NCBI GenBank assembly: GCA_023423895.1
Contig: JAFAER010000254.1
Span: 23,210-87,209, forward strand
Direction: 5' to 3'
Source: Pseudomonadota bacterium
Lineage (GTDB): Bacteria; Myxococcota_A; Polyangia; Polyangiales; Polyangiaceae
Length of the DNA: 64,000 nucleotides
Part shown: one piece after another, positions 25,481 through 34,499 of the stretch
Layout of the letters: each line of letters begins with the position of its first letter
Numbering within the stretch: the stretch's first letter is position 1
Position numbers and translations under genes: made by a program
Notes under the pieces: model-generated
What the model saw: the letters and a program-made list of their open reading frames with translations, nothing else
What the model was told of the DNA's origin: nothing
Databases searched by the model: none

Positions 25481-26256
25481 TTCACTCTCTTGTAGACTGC
25501 ATAGAGCTGGGCGGTGCTCGGGTCAGGAGCGCCATCGGCGTTCTTGAAGAGACGCAGCTCCGTCTCCGTCGTCGTGTAGAAGCCGGCCTGGAACCACGAG
25601 TCGATCGGGACGCAGTTCACTTCCGGCAGCGAGGGCGGACACGAGCGCGCCGGCAGCGAGATCGCCTCCGGGGGCGGCGGAGCGGGCTCGGACGGCTCTC
25701 CAGCATCACCGCCATCGGGATCCGACGGCTCACCAGCGTCACCGCCATCGGGATCGGGCTCCGCCGGCATGGGCGGGAGCCGGATGTACTGGGCGGTCGA
25801 CTTGCCGATCGCCCCGTCCGGGTGTGCTGTGACGTTCGTGGCGACCGTGATGTAGATGTCGTTGTACTTGAGCGTCTCCACGAGCGTCTTGGCCTGAGCG
25901 CAGCTCGCGGAGAGGTCATAGGCCTCGGTGAGGACGAAGTCTCCCCACGCGAGCTCTCCGAACGCGAATGTCTTCGGACGCTCGGCGGCGAGCGTTGCCG
26001 GAAGGCATGACGTCGTCACCGGCTGCGCGGTCGGGAACGCCTGCGAGTCGAAGGTGAAGCACTTCTCGTAGTCGGCCGGCACCTGCGTCGACTTGCACGC
26101 GCCTGCCTCGACGTCGGCGTCGGGTGAGCCGGATTCCTCCACGCTGGCGTCGGGCGCCGGTGAGCTCGGGGTGTTGGGAGTGTCATCGCAGCCGTAGGCA
26201 ACGAGAGTGATCCCAGCGAAGAAGGAGACCGCACCGAACGTCTTGGCCTGCATCAT
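25477..26256 (-). CDS. Hypothetical Cys-containing lipoprotein
   Basis: This 259-residue lipoprotein (LVAYGCDD, Cys near 23) has an acidic linker and a middle domain with spaced cysteines (ACKSTQ, EKCFTF, TSCLPA, ASCAQA). The stretch DPDGGDAGEPS occurs twice, encoded by a 33-base tandem repeat at 25691-25756. The end (SWFQAGFYTTTETELRLFKN) looks beta-rich. No family was recognised. It is translationally coupled to the pentaheme cytochrome, which suggests a shared redox or surface role. Two adjacent ATGs at 26256 and 26253 are possible starts. Confidence 0.7.
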   Translation of the reverse strand: MMQAKTFGAVSFFAGITLVAYGCDDTPNTPSSPAPDASVEESGSPDADVEAGACKSTQVPADYEKCFTFDSQAFPTAQPVTTSCLPATLAAERPKTFAFGELAWGDFVLTEAYDLSASCAQAKTLVETLKYNDIYITVATNVTAHPDGAIGKSTAQYIRLPPMPAEPDPDGGDAGEPSDPDGGDAGEPSEPAPPPPEAISLPARSCPPSLPEVNCVPIDSWFQAGFYTTTETELRLFKNADGAPDPSTAQLYAVYKRVK

Positions 26257-26399
26257 TTGTGTCGAGTTGCTCCGCACGAGTCTTGTCTGGAACCATTGTT
26301 TCGCTGCCCCGCGCGCGTGCGAGGCGCCCCCGATGGTCACGATGGATGCGATGCCTGCCGCGCGCTCGAATGAAGGGCGGACCGCTCTCCGGAAGTCGC

Positions 26400-27293
26400 T
26401 CAACCCGGACCGACGACCACGAAGTTCGTGTAGACGAAGCGGTACGCGTCGATGAGCGGAAGGTACGTGCCGATGTACATCGTCGGAAGCCGCGTCGTCG
26501 TCGGCAGCTTCTTCGGCATCGGGAGCGCGATCAGGAAGTCCTTCCGCTTCTGAAGCTCTTCGACGGTCGACTTCGGCTCGTAGCTCATGAACTCGCCTCT
26601 CGCGACGAGCACCGAGAGCGACTGCGTGAAGCGTGCGCCGTTCAGCTCGGGCGCGGTCACGTCGAAGCCGTGGACGCCCATCTGCGGCAGGCAGTTCGGA
26701 ACACCCGGCATCGGGTCGAAGTCCCACGTCCCCGTCGGGATGAAGTCGTCCGGCGGGAGTCGATTGTCGTCCGCCTCGCGGCACGTGAGCTTGCTGATCT
26801 CCTCGACGGTCCACGAGAACGCATGCGTCTCGATGTGAGGCACGTCGTAGACCTTCGCCGGCGGATGTCCCATCGGCATGAAGTCGATCTGGTAGCTCTT
26901 GATGAACGTCTGCTCGGCGACCGAGGGCGGGACCTTGAACCACTGGAAGGAGGAGAAGGCGCCCGGCGGGATGTTCGCGAGCGACGCGAGCGCTACGAGC
27001 GTGCCGAACTCCTTCACGGTCTTGCCGTCGGCTTCGAACGTCGCGTACGTGACCGCCGGAGATCCGTACCAGTCGAGGACGTCTCCGATCTCCGCGCCGT
27101 CGGGAACGCCGGCCGGCAGCGCGACCGATGCAGGCCCGGTGGTGTTGTTGCTCGTTCCTCCGCCCGGAGCTCCCGGTGCGTTTGGTGTTCCCGCCATTCC
27201 GCCGACCACCGCGCCGTCGTCACACGCAGCAACGCAGGCAATGCTCGTCGCCAGGCAACCAAGAATCAGCCGCCGATACATTCGCATTTGCAC
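26400..27293 (-). CDS. Hypothetical lipoprotein heading the pentaheme operon
   Basis: This 297-residue lipoprotein (signal ending VAACDDG) has a Gly/Pro/Asn-rich linker and then a domain with FSSFQWFKVPPSVAEQTFIK, DFMPMGHPPAKVYDVPH and HAFSWTVEEISKL. His-Pro-rich motifs such as MGHPP and DVPHIETHAF could bind metal. It slightly recalls the TTHB210-like (DUF5602) family, but this is a weak guess. It is the first gene of the minus-strand group that includes the pentaheme cytochrome, and is divergent from the Ser/Thr kinase gene. Confidence 0.65.
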   Translation of the reverse strand: MQMRMYRRLILGCLATSIACVAACDDGAVVGGMAGTPNAPGAPGGGTSNNTTGPASVALPAGVPDGAEIGDVLDWYGSPAVTYATFEADGKTVKEFGTLVALASLANIPPGAFSSFQWFKVPPSVAEQTFIKSYQIDFMPMGHPPAKVYDVPHIETHAFSWTVEEISKLTCREADDNRLPPDDFIPTGTWDFDPMPGVPNCLPQMGVHGFDVTAPELNGARFTQSLSVLVARGEFMSYEPKSTVEELQKRKDFLIALPMPKKLPTTTRLPTMYIGTYLPLIDAYRFVYTNFVVVGPG

Positions 27294-27830
27294 GTCCTAC
27301 TCTCGGGTGCTCTTGGGCCGCGATCCACTCCCCGAGCGAGGCCGCACATCATCAGCTTACCGGATGCGCGTGGCTTGGGAATCCCTCCGACGTCAGCCTG
27401 CGCATTCTCCGTACGCTGGTCTTGGTCGACAGCGTCGTAGTGTCGCGCACAGCTCGCGCTGTCACTCGATGGGGATCGCGACGTCCGCACTTCGTCTCTA
27501 CATGGTGCGCGTGCGCGTGCGCGCACGGGCAACGCTCTCGCCTTTGGAAAGGGCTTCGAACGGGACTCTCATGCACGAGCTCGCACAGCGGGCGTCTCTT
27601 CCGTCTCTCAGCAGTCTTGTTTTGCGCGCCCTCGATCCTTCTTCGCGTATGGCCGTAGTTCTGGCGTGTTCAGCGGAAGCGTTATCGTTTGATAACGAAT
27701 CTGTCCGCGGCGTGCAGAAGTGAAATAGGAGAGTGCCAGCTGGAGCATGTGACGCGACACCGTCCACTCATCGCCCGGATCTCTTTGCGTATGCGGCGTC
27801 TGAACCGGCGCAGTAACATTGATTGCTTCG
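27294..27830. other. 537-base divergent intergenic region
   Basis: No convincing gene is seen between the lipoprotein operon and the Ser/Thr kinase. The region holds the 18-base palindrome at 27680-27697 and a run of alternating purine-pyrimidine bases at 27505-27526. The part from about 27640 to 27830 is less G+C-rich than its surroundings and is the likely promoter zone. Confidence 0.6.
27680..27697. promoter_or_regulatory. Operator-like palindrome
   Basis: CGTTATCGTTTGATAACG has two perfect 7-base arms and a 4-base centre. Its A+T content is high for this genome. It lies about 134 bases upstream of the kinase ATG and 387 bases from the divergent lipoprotein start. The cognate regulator is unknown. 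Confidence 0.5.
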
Positions 27831-29921
27831 ATGTCAGAATCGTCCCCATTGTTCGGTAAGTATCGGCTGATCGCGGAGCTAGGCCATGGGGGAATGGCCG
27901 ACGTCTTCTTGGCGGTGCAAGCTGGTCCCGTCGGATCCGGCTTCAGCAAGCTGACGGTCATCAAGCGTCTGCGTCGCAATCTCGCGGACGAGCCGGAGTT
28001 CGTCTCCATGCTCGTCGACGAGGCGCGCATCGCGGCGCGTCTGAACCATCCGAACGTCGTCCAGACGAACGAGGTGGGCGAGGTCGATCAGCAGTACTTC
28101 ATCGCGATGGAGTACCTCGACGGGCAACCGTTCCATCGCATCCAGAACCGCGCTGCGCAGCACGTGAAGAAGGGCGGTGCGCCCCTGCTCACGAAAGAGC
28201 AGCAGTACCTCGTGCTGATGGACGCGCTCGCGGGGCTGCACCACGCCCACGAGCTGACGGACTACGACGGGACGAAGCTCGAGATCGTCCATCGCGACAT
28301 CACCCCGCACAACATCTTCGTCACCTACGAAGGACAGGTGAAGGTCGTCGACTTCGGCGTCGCAAAGGCGGTCGGTCGCGCCTCCGAGACGCGTCAGGGA
28401 GTGATCAAGGGCAAGGTCCGATACATGGCTCCCGAGCAGGCGCTCGGAGGCAACATCGATCGGCGCGCGGACGTCTTCGCGGCAGGCGTTCTCCTCTGGG
28501 AGATCGCGGTCGGTCGCCGGATGTGGAAGGACCACGAGGAGCTCGAGGTCGTTCGTGCGATGGCCGCCGGAACGTTGCCGCCGTCTCCTCGCGAGATCGA
28601 TCCCAGCGTGCCCGAAGCGATCGACGCGATCTGCCGCAAGGCGATCCGGATGAATCCTGACGAACGCTACGCGACCGCGGAGGAGTTCCGCGCCGACCTC
28701 GAGCAGGTCCTCGCGGACTCCGGGCAGCTCGTCGAGGCGCGCCGCCGGCTGCCGCGCGCGATGTGCGATCTGTTCGCGGACAAACGTGCCGAGATCAAGC
28801 GCATCATCGAGAGCCAGCTCTCGCTCCTGAGCGCGAAGCACACGGCAGCCACGGTGCTCCCCGTGATGATGGGCCCGGAGTCGATGCCCGGCTCCGGCTC
28901 CGGCTCCGGCTCGACCTCGGGAACAGGCCCCCTCTCGGGGATGATGGGTCAGGGCGCACGTCCGTCGATCCCGTCGGGGAGCTTCTCGCAGCCACCGCCC
29001 TCGGTCGTGCCTTCGTCCGAGCGCACCGCGCTGAGCCCCGCTGCTGCCGGGAGCGGACCGGTCGAGAGCAGCGAGCGCAGCTCGGGGGCGGCGAGCTTCG
29101 ACTCACCGCGTCCGAAGCGGCGTGGGCTCGTCTTCGCGACGGCTGCAGCGGGAGTGCTCCTCGCGCTCGCCGCGTTTGGCGTGTCGAGACTGTCGAGCAC
29201 GACCGACTCCGGCGAGAGCGCGCAGCAGCAACAGCAAGAGCAGCCGCACGCGACCGTCGCGAGCGCGGCGCCCTCCAACTCCGACGAATCCGCGTCCCCA
29301 TCCCCATCGCCATCGGCTTCCGTTGCCGAAGTCGCGACGGCCGAGCCGGCGCCGGCGGAGCCTGACGTTTCCGCCGCGAAGATCGCGCGAGGACCCGTCC
29401 CGGGGGCGGCGGTAGCGAAGCCCGCGGCGCCAGCGGTACACGCAGCGGCGCCGCGACCGAGCGTCCGGCCGACGGCGACACATGCCGAGCCGTCGACGCC
29501 CTCCACGACCCACGAGGCGAAGGTCGACCCCACGCCGGCGCCGACGCCGGTTCCGTCTCCGACCGCGACACATGCACCGCCGCCGGCAACGACCGCGGCG
29601 GCGGCGCCCGCACCGACGCCGACGGTGCCGCCCGGCTACGTCGATCCCAAGGGGGTGCGCGCGACCGTGCGAGCGCACGCGAACGAAGCGCAGGCCTGCT
29701 ACGATCGCGCGCAGCTCGACAAGGCGGATCTCAAGGGCACGATCGCGATCGGCGCGACGGTTGGTCCGTCCGGCGACGTCCTCTCGGCGAACATCACGAG
29801 CGCTACGGTCCGGCATGCGCGTCTCGAGGCGTGCCTGCTCGGTGCGTTCCGTAGCTGGCGGTTCCCTGCACCTGCCGGCGGTGTCAACGGAGCCGTCTCG
29901 TACAACTTCAAGTTCGACTGA
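27831..29921 (+). CDS. Membrane Ser/Thr protein kinase with AgmX/TonB-C-like tail
   Basis: This 696-residue protein has a PknB-like kinase domain (about 12-290) with GHGGMADVFLA, HRDITPHNIF (near 154), VVDFGVAKA and APEQALGG. A low-complexity linker with Gly-Ser repeats leads to one membrane helix at about 425-447 (LVFATAAAGVLLALAAFGV). The outer part is Pro/Ala-rich and ends in a domain with QACYDRAQLDKADLKGTIAI, LEACLLGAFRSWRFPAPAGG and the last strand VSYNFKFD. This is the AgmX/PglI C-terminal type related to TonB-C. It could sense or contact an outer-membrane partner, and a barrel protein is encoded next. The ATG at 27831 is preferred to a TTG at 27819. Confidence 0.9.
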   Translation: MSESSPLFGKYRLIAELGHGGMADVFLAVQAGPVGSGFSKLTVIKRLRRNLADEPEFVSMLVDEARIAARLNHPNVVQTNEVGEVDQQYFIAMEYLDGQPFHRIQNRAAQHVKKGGAPLLTKEQQYLVLMDALAGLHHAHELTDYDGTKLEIVHRDITPHNIFVTYEGQVKVVDFGVAKAVGRASETRQGVIKGKVRYMAPEQALGGNIDRRADVFAAGVLLWEIAVGRRMWKDHEELEVVRAMAAGTLPPSPREIDPSVPEAIDAICRKAIRMNPDERYATAEEFRADLEQVLADSGQLVEARRRLPRAMCDLFADKRAEIKRIIESQLSLLSAKHTAATVLPVMMGPESMPGSGSGSGSTSGTGPLSGMMGQGARPSIPSGSFSQPPPSVVPSSERTALSPAAAGSGPVESSERSSGAASFDSPRPKRRGLVFATAAAGVLLALAAFGVSRLSSTTDSGESAQQQQQEQPHATVASAAPSNSDESASPSPSPSASVAEVATAEPAPAEPDVSAAKIARGPVPGAAVAKPAAPAVHAAAPRPSVRPTATHAEPSTPSTTHEAKVDPTPAPTPVPSPTATHAPPPATTAAAAPAPTPTVPPGYVDPKGVRATVRAHANEAQACYDRAQLDKADLKGTIAIGATVGPSGDVLSANITSATVRHARLEACLLGAFRSWRFPAPAGGVNGAVSYNFKFD

Positions 29922-30032
29922 GATGGCTCCAGCCCACGAGTACCGCGTTCCGGGGGGGCGCTCGATTCGTCGCGCATGCATTCGCCGCGACGGGAAGTCG
30001 GTGCGTCCGTAACCCCTGCCGAGAATGACATC

Positions 30033-31430
30033 TTGAAGAAGACGACGACACGGATCATCTTCGCAGCAGTTCTGGGTCTCGAAGGCGTTGCGTTCGCTCA
30101 GGCGTCACCGCCACCCGCGTCACCGCCGCCCGCGTCACCGCCACCCGCGTCGCCGCCACCGTCGGTGGCATCGCCGGCACCGCCGCCCGCCGACGGCGCG
30201 ACGCCGGGAGCCACGCCGCTGCCTTCCGACGACGAGGACACGCTGACGTTCCACTCGGGGCGACCGACGGACATGCAGCAGTTCGCGGCGGACAGCTTGC
30301 AGGAGCTGCACGTCGGGCGCGCGCGCACGCGCTACGCGTTGAACTTCTTCGGCGACGCCGCCTTCGGCTTCTCCTCGTCGCGTGAAGGATCCAACTCTCC
30401 GCAGCCGGCGTTCGCCACCGGCGTGTTCGACCTGCTGTTCAACGCGGAGCTGCACGACACGGTCCTCGCGACGAGCGAGGTCACGTTCGCCTACGACCCG
30501 GCCGCGCCCGTCGCCGCTCTCGAACGACTTCACATCCGCTGGAAGCCGTCGAAGCTGTTCTTCGTCGAGGTCGGCCGCTTCCACACGGACATCGGCTACT
30601 GGAACGTCGCCTACCACCATGGCAAGTGGCTGCAGCTCCCGATCGAGCGCCCGCGACAGATCGCGCTCCACGGCGGTCTCTTGCCGACGCACATGATCGG
30701 CGCGCAAGCTGGTGTGGGAATTCCTGCCGGCAAGGGCGCGATCAACCTGGTGGGTTCCGTCGGAAGCGGGCGCGACCCGGTCGGTAATCCGTCGACGCAC
30801 GGAGGCGCAAACCACGCCACGACGATCACGCCCGTCAACACGGTCCACGCGAAGCTCTCTGCCGACGACGTCTTCGGCAAGGACCTGCACTTCGGCGTGT
30901 CGGGCGTCTACGCGCGCATCCCGCCCGAGGGCCCGGCCACGAGGCCCGTGATGCCGGACCATGCGTTCGACGAGTTCGTCGGCAACGTCTTCGTCGCGCA
31001 TGTCGGCCTCCCGTTCACGCTCATCGCCGAGGGCTATCAGATCATCCACCAGGTCCCGCGCGGCGACGTGCTCGCTGCTGCGCGCGGTGGCTCCACGCTT
31101 GCGGGCGGACGGTGGCGTACGTGGGGCGCGTTCGCGCTCGCGGGGTACACGTTCGGGATGGTCACGCCGTATCTGAAGGGCGAGTACATCACGCAGTCGA
31201 CGAACGCCCTCGTCGGCGATCCCTTCTTCGTGCCCGAGCGCGTCCCTTCGCACGCTCCGAAGTACGCGCTCGACCTGCTCGAGGGCACCGCGGGCACGCG
31301 TATCGACATCAGCACCTGGAGCGCGCTCAAGTTCGAGTACCGGCTGACGACCGGGCAGGCGACGAACTTCCCTGCGTTGTCGTATCCGATCAACCACACT
31401 GCGGCCGCGAGCTGGTCGTTCGGTATCTGA
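30033..31430 (+). CDS. Porin-like outer-membrane protein
   Basis: This 465-residue protein starts at a TTG (30033) that gives a textbook signal peptide (KKTTTRIIFAAVLGL to AFAQ). A PPPAS repeat follows, encoded by 15-base tandem units at 30105-30164, and then an acidic linker. The rest is made of amphipathic strands (RYALNFFGDAAFGFSSS, WKPSKLFFVEVGRFHTDIGY, SALKFEYRLTTGQ) and ends ASWSFGI, as in outer-membrane barrels. An ATG at 29976 would put 19 residues in front of the signal. It starts 112 bases after the kinase gene. Confidence 0.75.
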   Translation: MKKTTTRIIFAAVLGLEGVAFAQASPPPASPPPASPPPASPPPSVASPAPPPADGATPGATPLPSDDEDTLTFHSGRPTDMQQFAADSLQELHVGRARTRYALNFFGDAAFGFSSSREGSNSPQPAFATGVFDLLFNAELHDTVLATSEVTFAYDPAAPVAALERLHIRWKPSKLFFVEVGRFHTDIGYWNVAYHHGKWLQLPIERPRQIALHGGLLPTHMIGAQAGVGIPAGKGAINLVGSVGSGRDPVGNPSTHGGANHATTITPVNTVHAKLSADDVFGKDLHFGVSGVYARIPPEGPATRPVMPDHAFDEFVGNVFVAHVGLPFTLIAEGYQIIHQVPRGDVLAAARGGSTLAGGRWRTWGAFALAGYTFGMVTPYLKGEYITQSTNALVGDPFFVPERVPSHAPKYALDLLEGTAGTRIDISTWSALKFEYRLTTGQATNFPALSYPINHTAAASWSFGI

Positions 31431-31431
31431 G

Positions 31432-31884
31432 ATGCGGCTTCCTCGGCTCGCTCGTCTGATCGCGCTCGGGGCGGCTGCCGTCGCCGCGCTCGCTGCATGT
31501 TCGTCGTCGGATGACGGCGCGGAGGCTGGAAAGTCGGCGTGCGTGCAGGTGCCGAGCGCCGACTGCAAGCCGCTCGTGGATCCGCCGACGTACGACGCGA
31601 TCTACGCCCAGATCCTGCGTCCGACGTGCGCCTCCGCTGTCACCTGCCACGCGTCGGGCTCCGTCCTCGGCGGGCTGTCCTTCGCGTCCGCGGACGAGTC
31701 GCATGCGATGCTCGTCGGCCAGAACGGACCGCGCGTCGTCGCGGGCGATCCCTCGTGCAGCCCGCTCATGGAGCGGATCATGTCGAGCGATCCGTCCTAT
31801 CGCATGCCGCGCGGCTCGACGCCGCTGTCGGAGGCGGAGACGTGCGCGATCACGAAGTGGATCGCGAACGGCGCTCAGCGCTAG
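31432..31884 (+). CDS. Small lipoprotein with cytochrome-c-like layout but CX5CH
   Basis: This 150-residue lipoprotein (AALAACSSS) follows the pattern of planctomycete-type cytochrome c domains (AIYAQILRPTC, CH, GGLSF, VVAGDPSCSPLMERIM, YRMPRGSTPLSEAETCAITKWIANGA). The heme motif would be CASAVTCH, with five residues between the cysteines in place of two. Covalent heme attachment is therefore doubtful, though the MPRG region that normally gives the distal Met is present. The start lies one base after the barrel gene stop, so they are one operon. Confidence 0.7.
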   Translation: MRLPRLARLIALGAAAVAALAACSSSDDGAEAGKSACVQVPSADCKPLVDPPTYDAIYAQILRPTCASAVTCHASGSVLGGLSFASADESHAMLVGQNGPRVVAGDPSCSPLMERIMSSDPSYRMPRGSTPLSEAETCAITKWIANGAQR

Positions 31885-31902
31885 GGGGCCGGAGAACGAA
31901 CG

Positions 31903-33324
31903 ATGAAGTGCAGAGCGTTCCGCCATCTCGCCGCTGTCGCCGTCCTTGGTGCCGTCATGGGGACGGCGAACACGGCGCTCGCGAACGGACGTTACCCAGG
32001 GGCCGACGAGCTCCTCGTCTCGCCGAAGGACCCGAACACGTACATCGTTCACGGATCGTTCGGCTTGCTCGTGTCGAACGACGCGGGCGGCAAGTGGCAC
32101 TGGATCTGCGACGACGTCATCGAGCGCACGCTCGCAGCCGAGTCCGTTTCGCCTTCGGTCGTCATCTTCGAGAGCGGCGCGATCGCGGTGAGCAGCACGG
32201 CAGGCGTGCGGATGAGCGTCGATGCCGGCTGTGCGTTCGGCCCCGCACCAGGAACGGAGGGGCTTCGCGTTCGCGACATCGCGAAGGAGCGCGGGACCGG
32301 CCGCGCCGTCGCGATCACGGCGCCGGCCGACGGCACGCCCGCGGAGATCCTCGAGACGACCGACGACGGCGTGAGCTGGCACAAGGTCGGTGTCCCGCTG
32401 CCTCCGGAGCTGGTTCCGCAGAACGTCGAGGTCGCCGAGGGCTACCCCGATCGCATCTACGTGAGCGGCACGGCGCTCTTCGCGTACGACGACGCCGGGC
32501 TCGCGGACGCGGGCCTTCCGGGCAACCGTGTCGGTGTCATGTACGCCAGCACCGATCGCGGGCAGACGTGGTCGCGCACGCTCGTTCCCGAGGCGATCGG
32601 CATCGCGTCGGACGTCTACGTCACCGCGGTCGATCCCTCGAATCCGGACCTCGTGTACGCGCGCGCGGCGTTTCGCGTGACCGAGACGACCCGCGATGCG
32701 GTCCTCATGGTCTCGCGCGACGGCGCGAAGACCTACGAGGTCGCGATGCGCGCCGCGCGGGCGGCGATGCCGGGCTTCGCGCTGTCACCCGACGGGACGA
32801 AGGTCGCGCTCGCCGTCATCAGCGGCGCCGACAAGGACGGCGTCTGGGTCGCCTCCCGCGACACGCTCCAGTTCGAGAAGCACTCGCCCGACGTCCTCGC
32901 GTGTCTCCGCTGGGGCACCAGGGGCATGTTCGCGTGCCAGAACCTCTACACGCCGAGCTGCAACCCGACGTGTCCGTACGTCATCGCGACGTCGGGCGAC
33001 GATGCTCGCACCTGGAACCCGCTGCTCGTCGACCTCGCGGACGTCGAGGGGCCGAAGAGCTGCCCGACCGACAGCCCGTTCACGTCCGTCTGCATTCCCG
33101 CCTGGGAGACGAGCTGGAAGTGCCGGCTCGAGGGCTGTGATGCCGGCATCGTCGATGCGGGCGGTGACGGGGGCTCGGAGAGCTCACCTGCGGCATCCGT
33201 CCCGAAGGACGGCTGTGACTGCGGCAGCGCTCCGGGCGCCCGCGGCGTGGGCCTGTCGTTCGGCGCGATCCTCTCTGGCGTCGGGCTGACCGTGCTGCTC
33301 GCGCGCCTACGCCGCCGTCGCTGA
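31903..33324 (+). CDS. Sialidase/BNR-type beta-propeller with MYXO-CTERM-like anchor
   Basis: This 473-residue protein has a signal peptide (to NTALA) and BNR/sortilin-like repeats (LVSNDAGGKWHWICDD, ILETTDDGVSWHKVG, MYASTDRGQTWSRTL, LMVSRDGAKTYEVAM, VIATSGDDARTWNPL). Cysteines occur in the last third. The tail (about 430-473) has a Cys-rich DGCDCGSAPGARG, a membrane helix and RLRRRR. This matches the tripartite layout of MYXO-CTERM sorting signals. It would be exported and anchored at the cell surface. It follows the lipoprotein gene by 18 bases. Confidence 0.83.
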   Translation: MKCRAFRHLAAVAVLGAVMGTANTALANGRYPGADELLVSPKDPNTYIVHGSFGLLVSNDAGGKWHWICDDVIERTLAAESVSPSVVIFESGAIAVSSTAGVRMSVDAGCAFGPAPGTEGLRVRDIAKERGTGRAVAITAPADGTPAEILETTDDGVSWHKVGVPLPPELVPQNVEVAEGYPDRIYVSGTALFAYDDAGLADAGLPGNRVGVMYASTDRGQTWSRTLVPEAIGIASDVYVTAVDPSNPDLVYARAAFRVTETTRDAVLMVSRDGAKTYEVAMRAARAAMPGFALSPDGTKVALAVISGADKDGVWVASRDTLQFEKHSPDVLACLRWGTRGMFACQNLYTPSCNPTCPYVIATSGDDARTWNPLLVDLADVEGPKSCPTDSPFTSVCIPAWETSWKCRLEGCDAGIVDAGGDGGSESSPAASVPKDGCDCGSAPGARGVGLSFGAILSGVGLTVLLARLRRRR

Positions 33325-33340
33325 CGGAGAGGGGCGTCAG
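33321..33340. terminator. Hairpin formed by two convergent stop codons
   Basis: CTGACG (33321-33326) pairs with CGTCAG (33335-33340) across an 8-base loop. The stems contain the TGA stops of both convergent genes. Confidence 0.45.
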
Positions 33341-34254
33341 GTCGTCGTGCTCTCGACACGGACGAGGATGACCGTCACGTTGTCCTTGCCGCCGTTCGCG
33401 TTTGCGGTCGCGACGAGCTCTGCCACGGCGCGGTCGAGATCCGTCGCTCGCTCGAGGATTCCGAAGATGTCCGACGCGTCCACCATCTTGGTGAGCCCGT
33501 CGGAGCAGAGCAGGTAAAGATCGCCCGGCATCGGCTTCACGAGCCCGATGTCGATCGGCACCACCGGCCAGATGCCGACGGCGCGGCTCAGGTGGGCTCC
33601 CTGCGGCCCCTCCACGCCGAGCGAGCTCATCGTGTGGTCCTGCGTGACCTGCTCGAAGAGACCGTCGCGCAGGCGGTACATGCGGCTGTCGCCGACGTGA
33701 GCGACGTAGAGGCGCTGCTTGTTGAAGCAGAAATGGGCGGCCACGATGGTGGTGCCCATTCCTTCGAGCTCTCGGTCGCCCTGCGCGCGCGAGAAGATGG
33801 CGTCGTTCGCCATCTGGATCGCGCGAGCCAGCTCGGAGGCGCGTCGCGGAATCTTCTCGTGCGGCTTTGCCGCGAAGTGTTTCGCGTCGAACGCGGCCGC
33901 GATCGTCTCCACCGCGAGCTGACTCGCGATCTCGCCGCCCGAGTAGCCGCCCATCCCGTCGGCAACGACGTAGAGCCCGTGCTGGTCGGCGACGTGGAGG
34001 CTGTCCTCGTTGCGCTTTCGTCGCAAGCCCGCATCCGTCTGCGCGGATGCGCTCGTCAGGATCAGTGGGGTCGACCGCGTCGGCTCGTCCGCCGCGGCCT
34101 CCTCGTCGAAGAGGCGCGGAAGGACCGGCGGCTGGTGCGCCTCGCGCATCCGGCGCCCGGCGTCTTCGAGACGCAGACGATCGACCGACGGCACCTGCGT
34201 CGAGTCGACGTCCTCGTCGTCGTCTTCGTAGACGAGCTTCGGGAGCTCGGTCAT
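33337..34254 (-). CDS. PP2C-type Ser/Thr protein phosphatase
   Basis: This 305-residue phosphatase has all common PP2C motifs: GLRRKRNEDSLHV, VVADGMGGYSGGEIASQ, EGMGTTIVAA, VAHVGDSRMYRLRDG, LLCSDGLTKMVD and GKDNVTVILV. An acidic N-terminal extension of about 75 residues comes before the domain. It is soluble. It probably reverses Ser/Thr kinase phosphorylation, and two such kinases are encoded at 27831 and 37155. The ATG at 34254 begins MTELPKLVYEDDDED; the frame stays open far upstream but is not credible there. Confidence 0.9.
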   Translation of the reverse strand: MTELPKLVYEDDDEDVDSTQVPSVDRLRLEDAGRRMREAHQPPVLPRLFDEEAAADEPTRSTPLILTSASAQTDAGLRRKRNEDSLHVADQHGLYVVADGMGGYSGGEIASQLAVETIAAAFDAKHFAAKPHEKIPRRASELARAIQMANDAIFSRAQGDRELEGMGTTIVAAHFCFNKQRLYVAHVGDSRMYRLRDGLFEQVTQDHTMSSLGVEGPQGAHLSRAVGIWPVVPIDIGLVKPMPGDLYLLCSDGLTKMVDASDIFGILERATDLDRAVAELVATANANGGKDNVTVILVRVESTTT

Positions 34255-34408
34255 CCGACGCAGCTCCAGGTGAGCCGCCGGAGGCGACGAACGGAAAAAC
34301 CGAGCAGCGCCCACGGCAGGCGCCGATCGGCAGCGCCGACGCGGGACGTCGGCCTGACAAGCGCGGCGACCATGTTTCCCCCCGCACTGCAGCGGGACAT
34401 GTGACATC

Positions 34409-34437
34409 AATGTGCCGGTCGGTCTGACCGATGTCAA
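34409..34437 (-). promoter_or_regulatory. Possible promoter of the PP2C gene
   Basis: A perfect TTGACA on the minus strand (34437-34432) is followed 17 bases later by CACATT. The leader would be about 150 bases. The sequence overlaps an inverted repeat with arms GACATC (34403-34408) and GATGTC (34430-34435). The -10 match is poor. Confidence 0.3.
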
Positions 34438-34499
34438 CGAATCGCCCGACGTCGGCCAAGACGGTCGCGCTTTCGTGATTCGTGTGCGACGAGGCGCGT

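Noticed and set aside
27505..27526. 22 bases of strictly alternating purine-pyrimidine
   Set aside because: Could favour Z-DNA, but short runs of this kind are common in G+C-rich DNA and no other signal is tied to it.
27498..27767. Minus-strand frame of 89 codons in the 537-base gap
   Set aside because: No ribosome binding site, odd composition and overlap with the palindromic region; no conservation signal visible.
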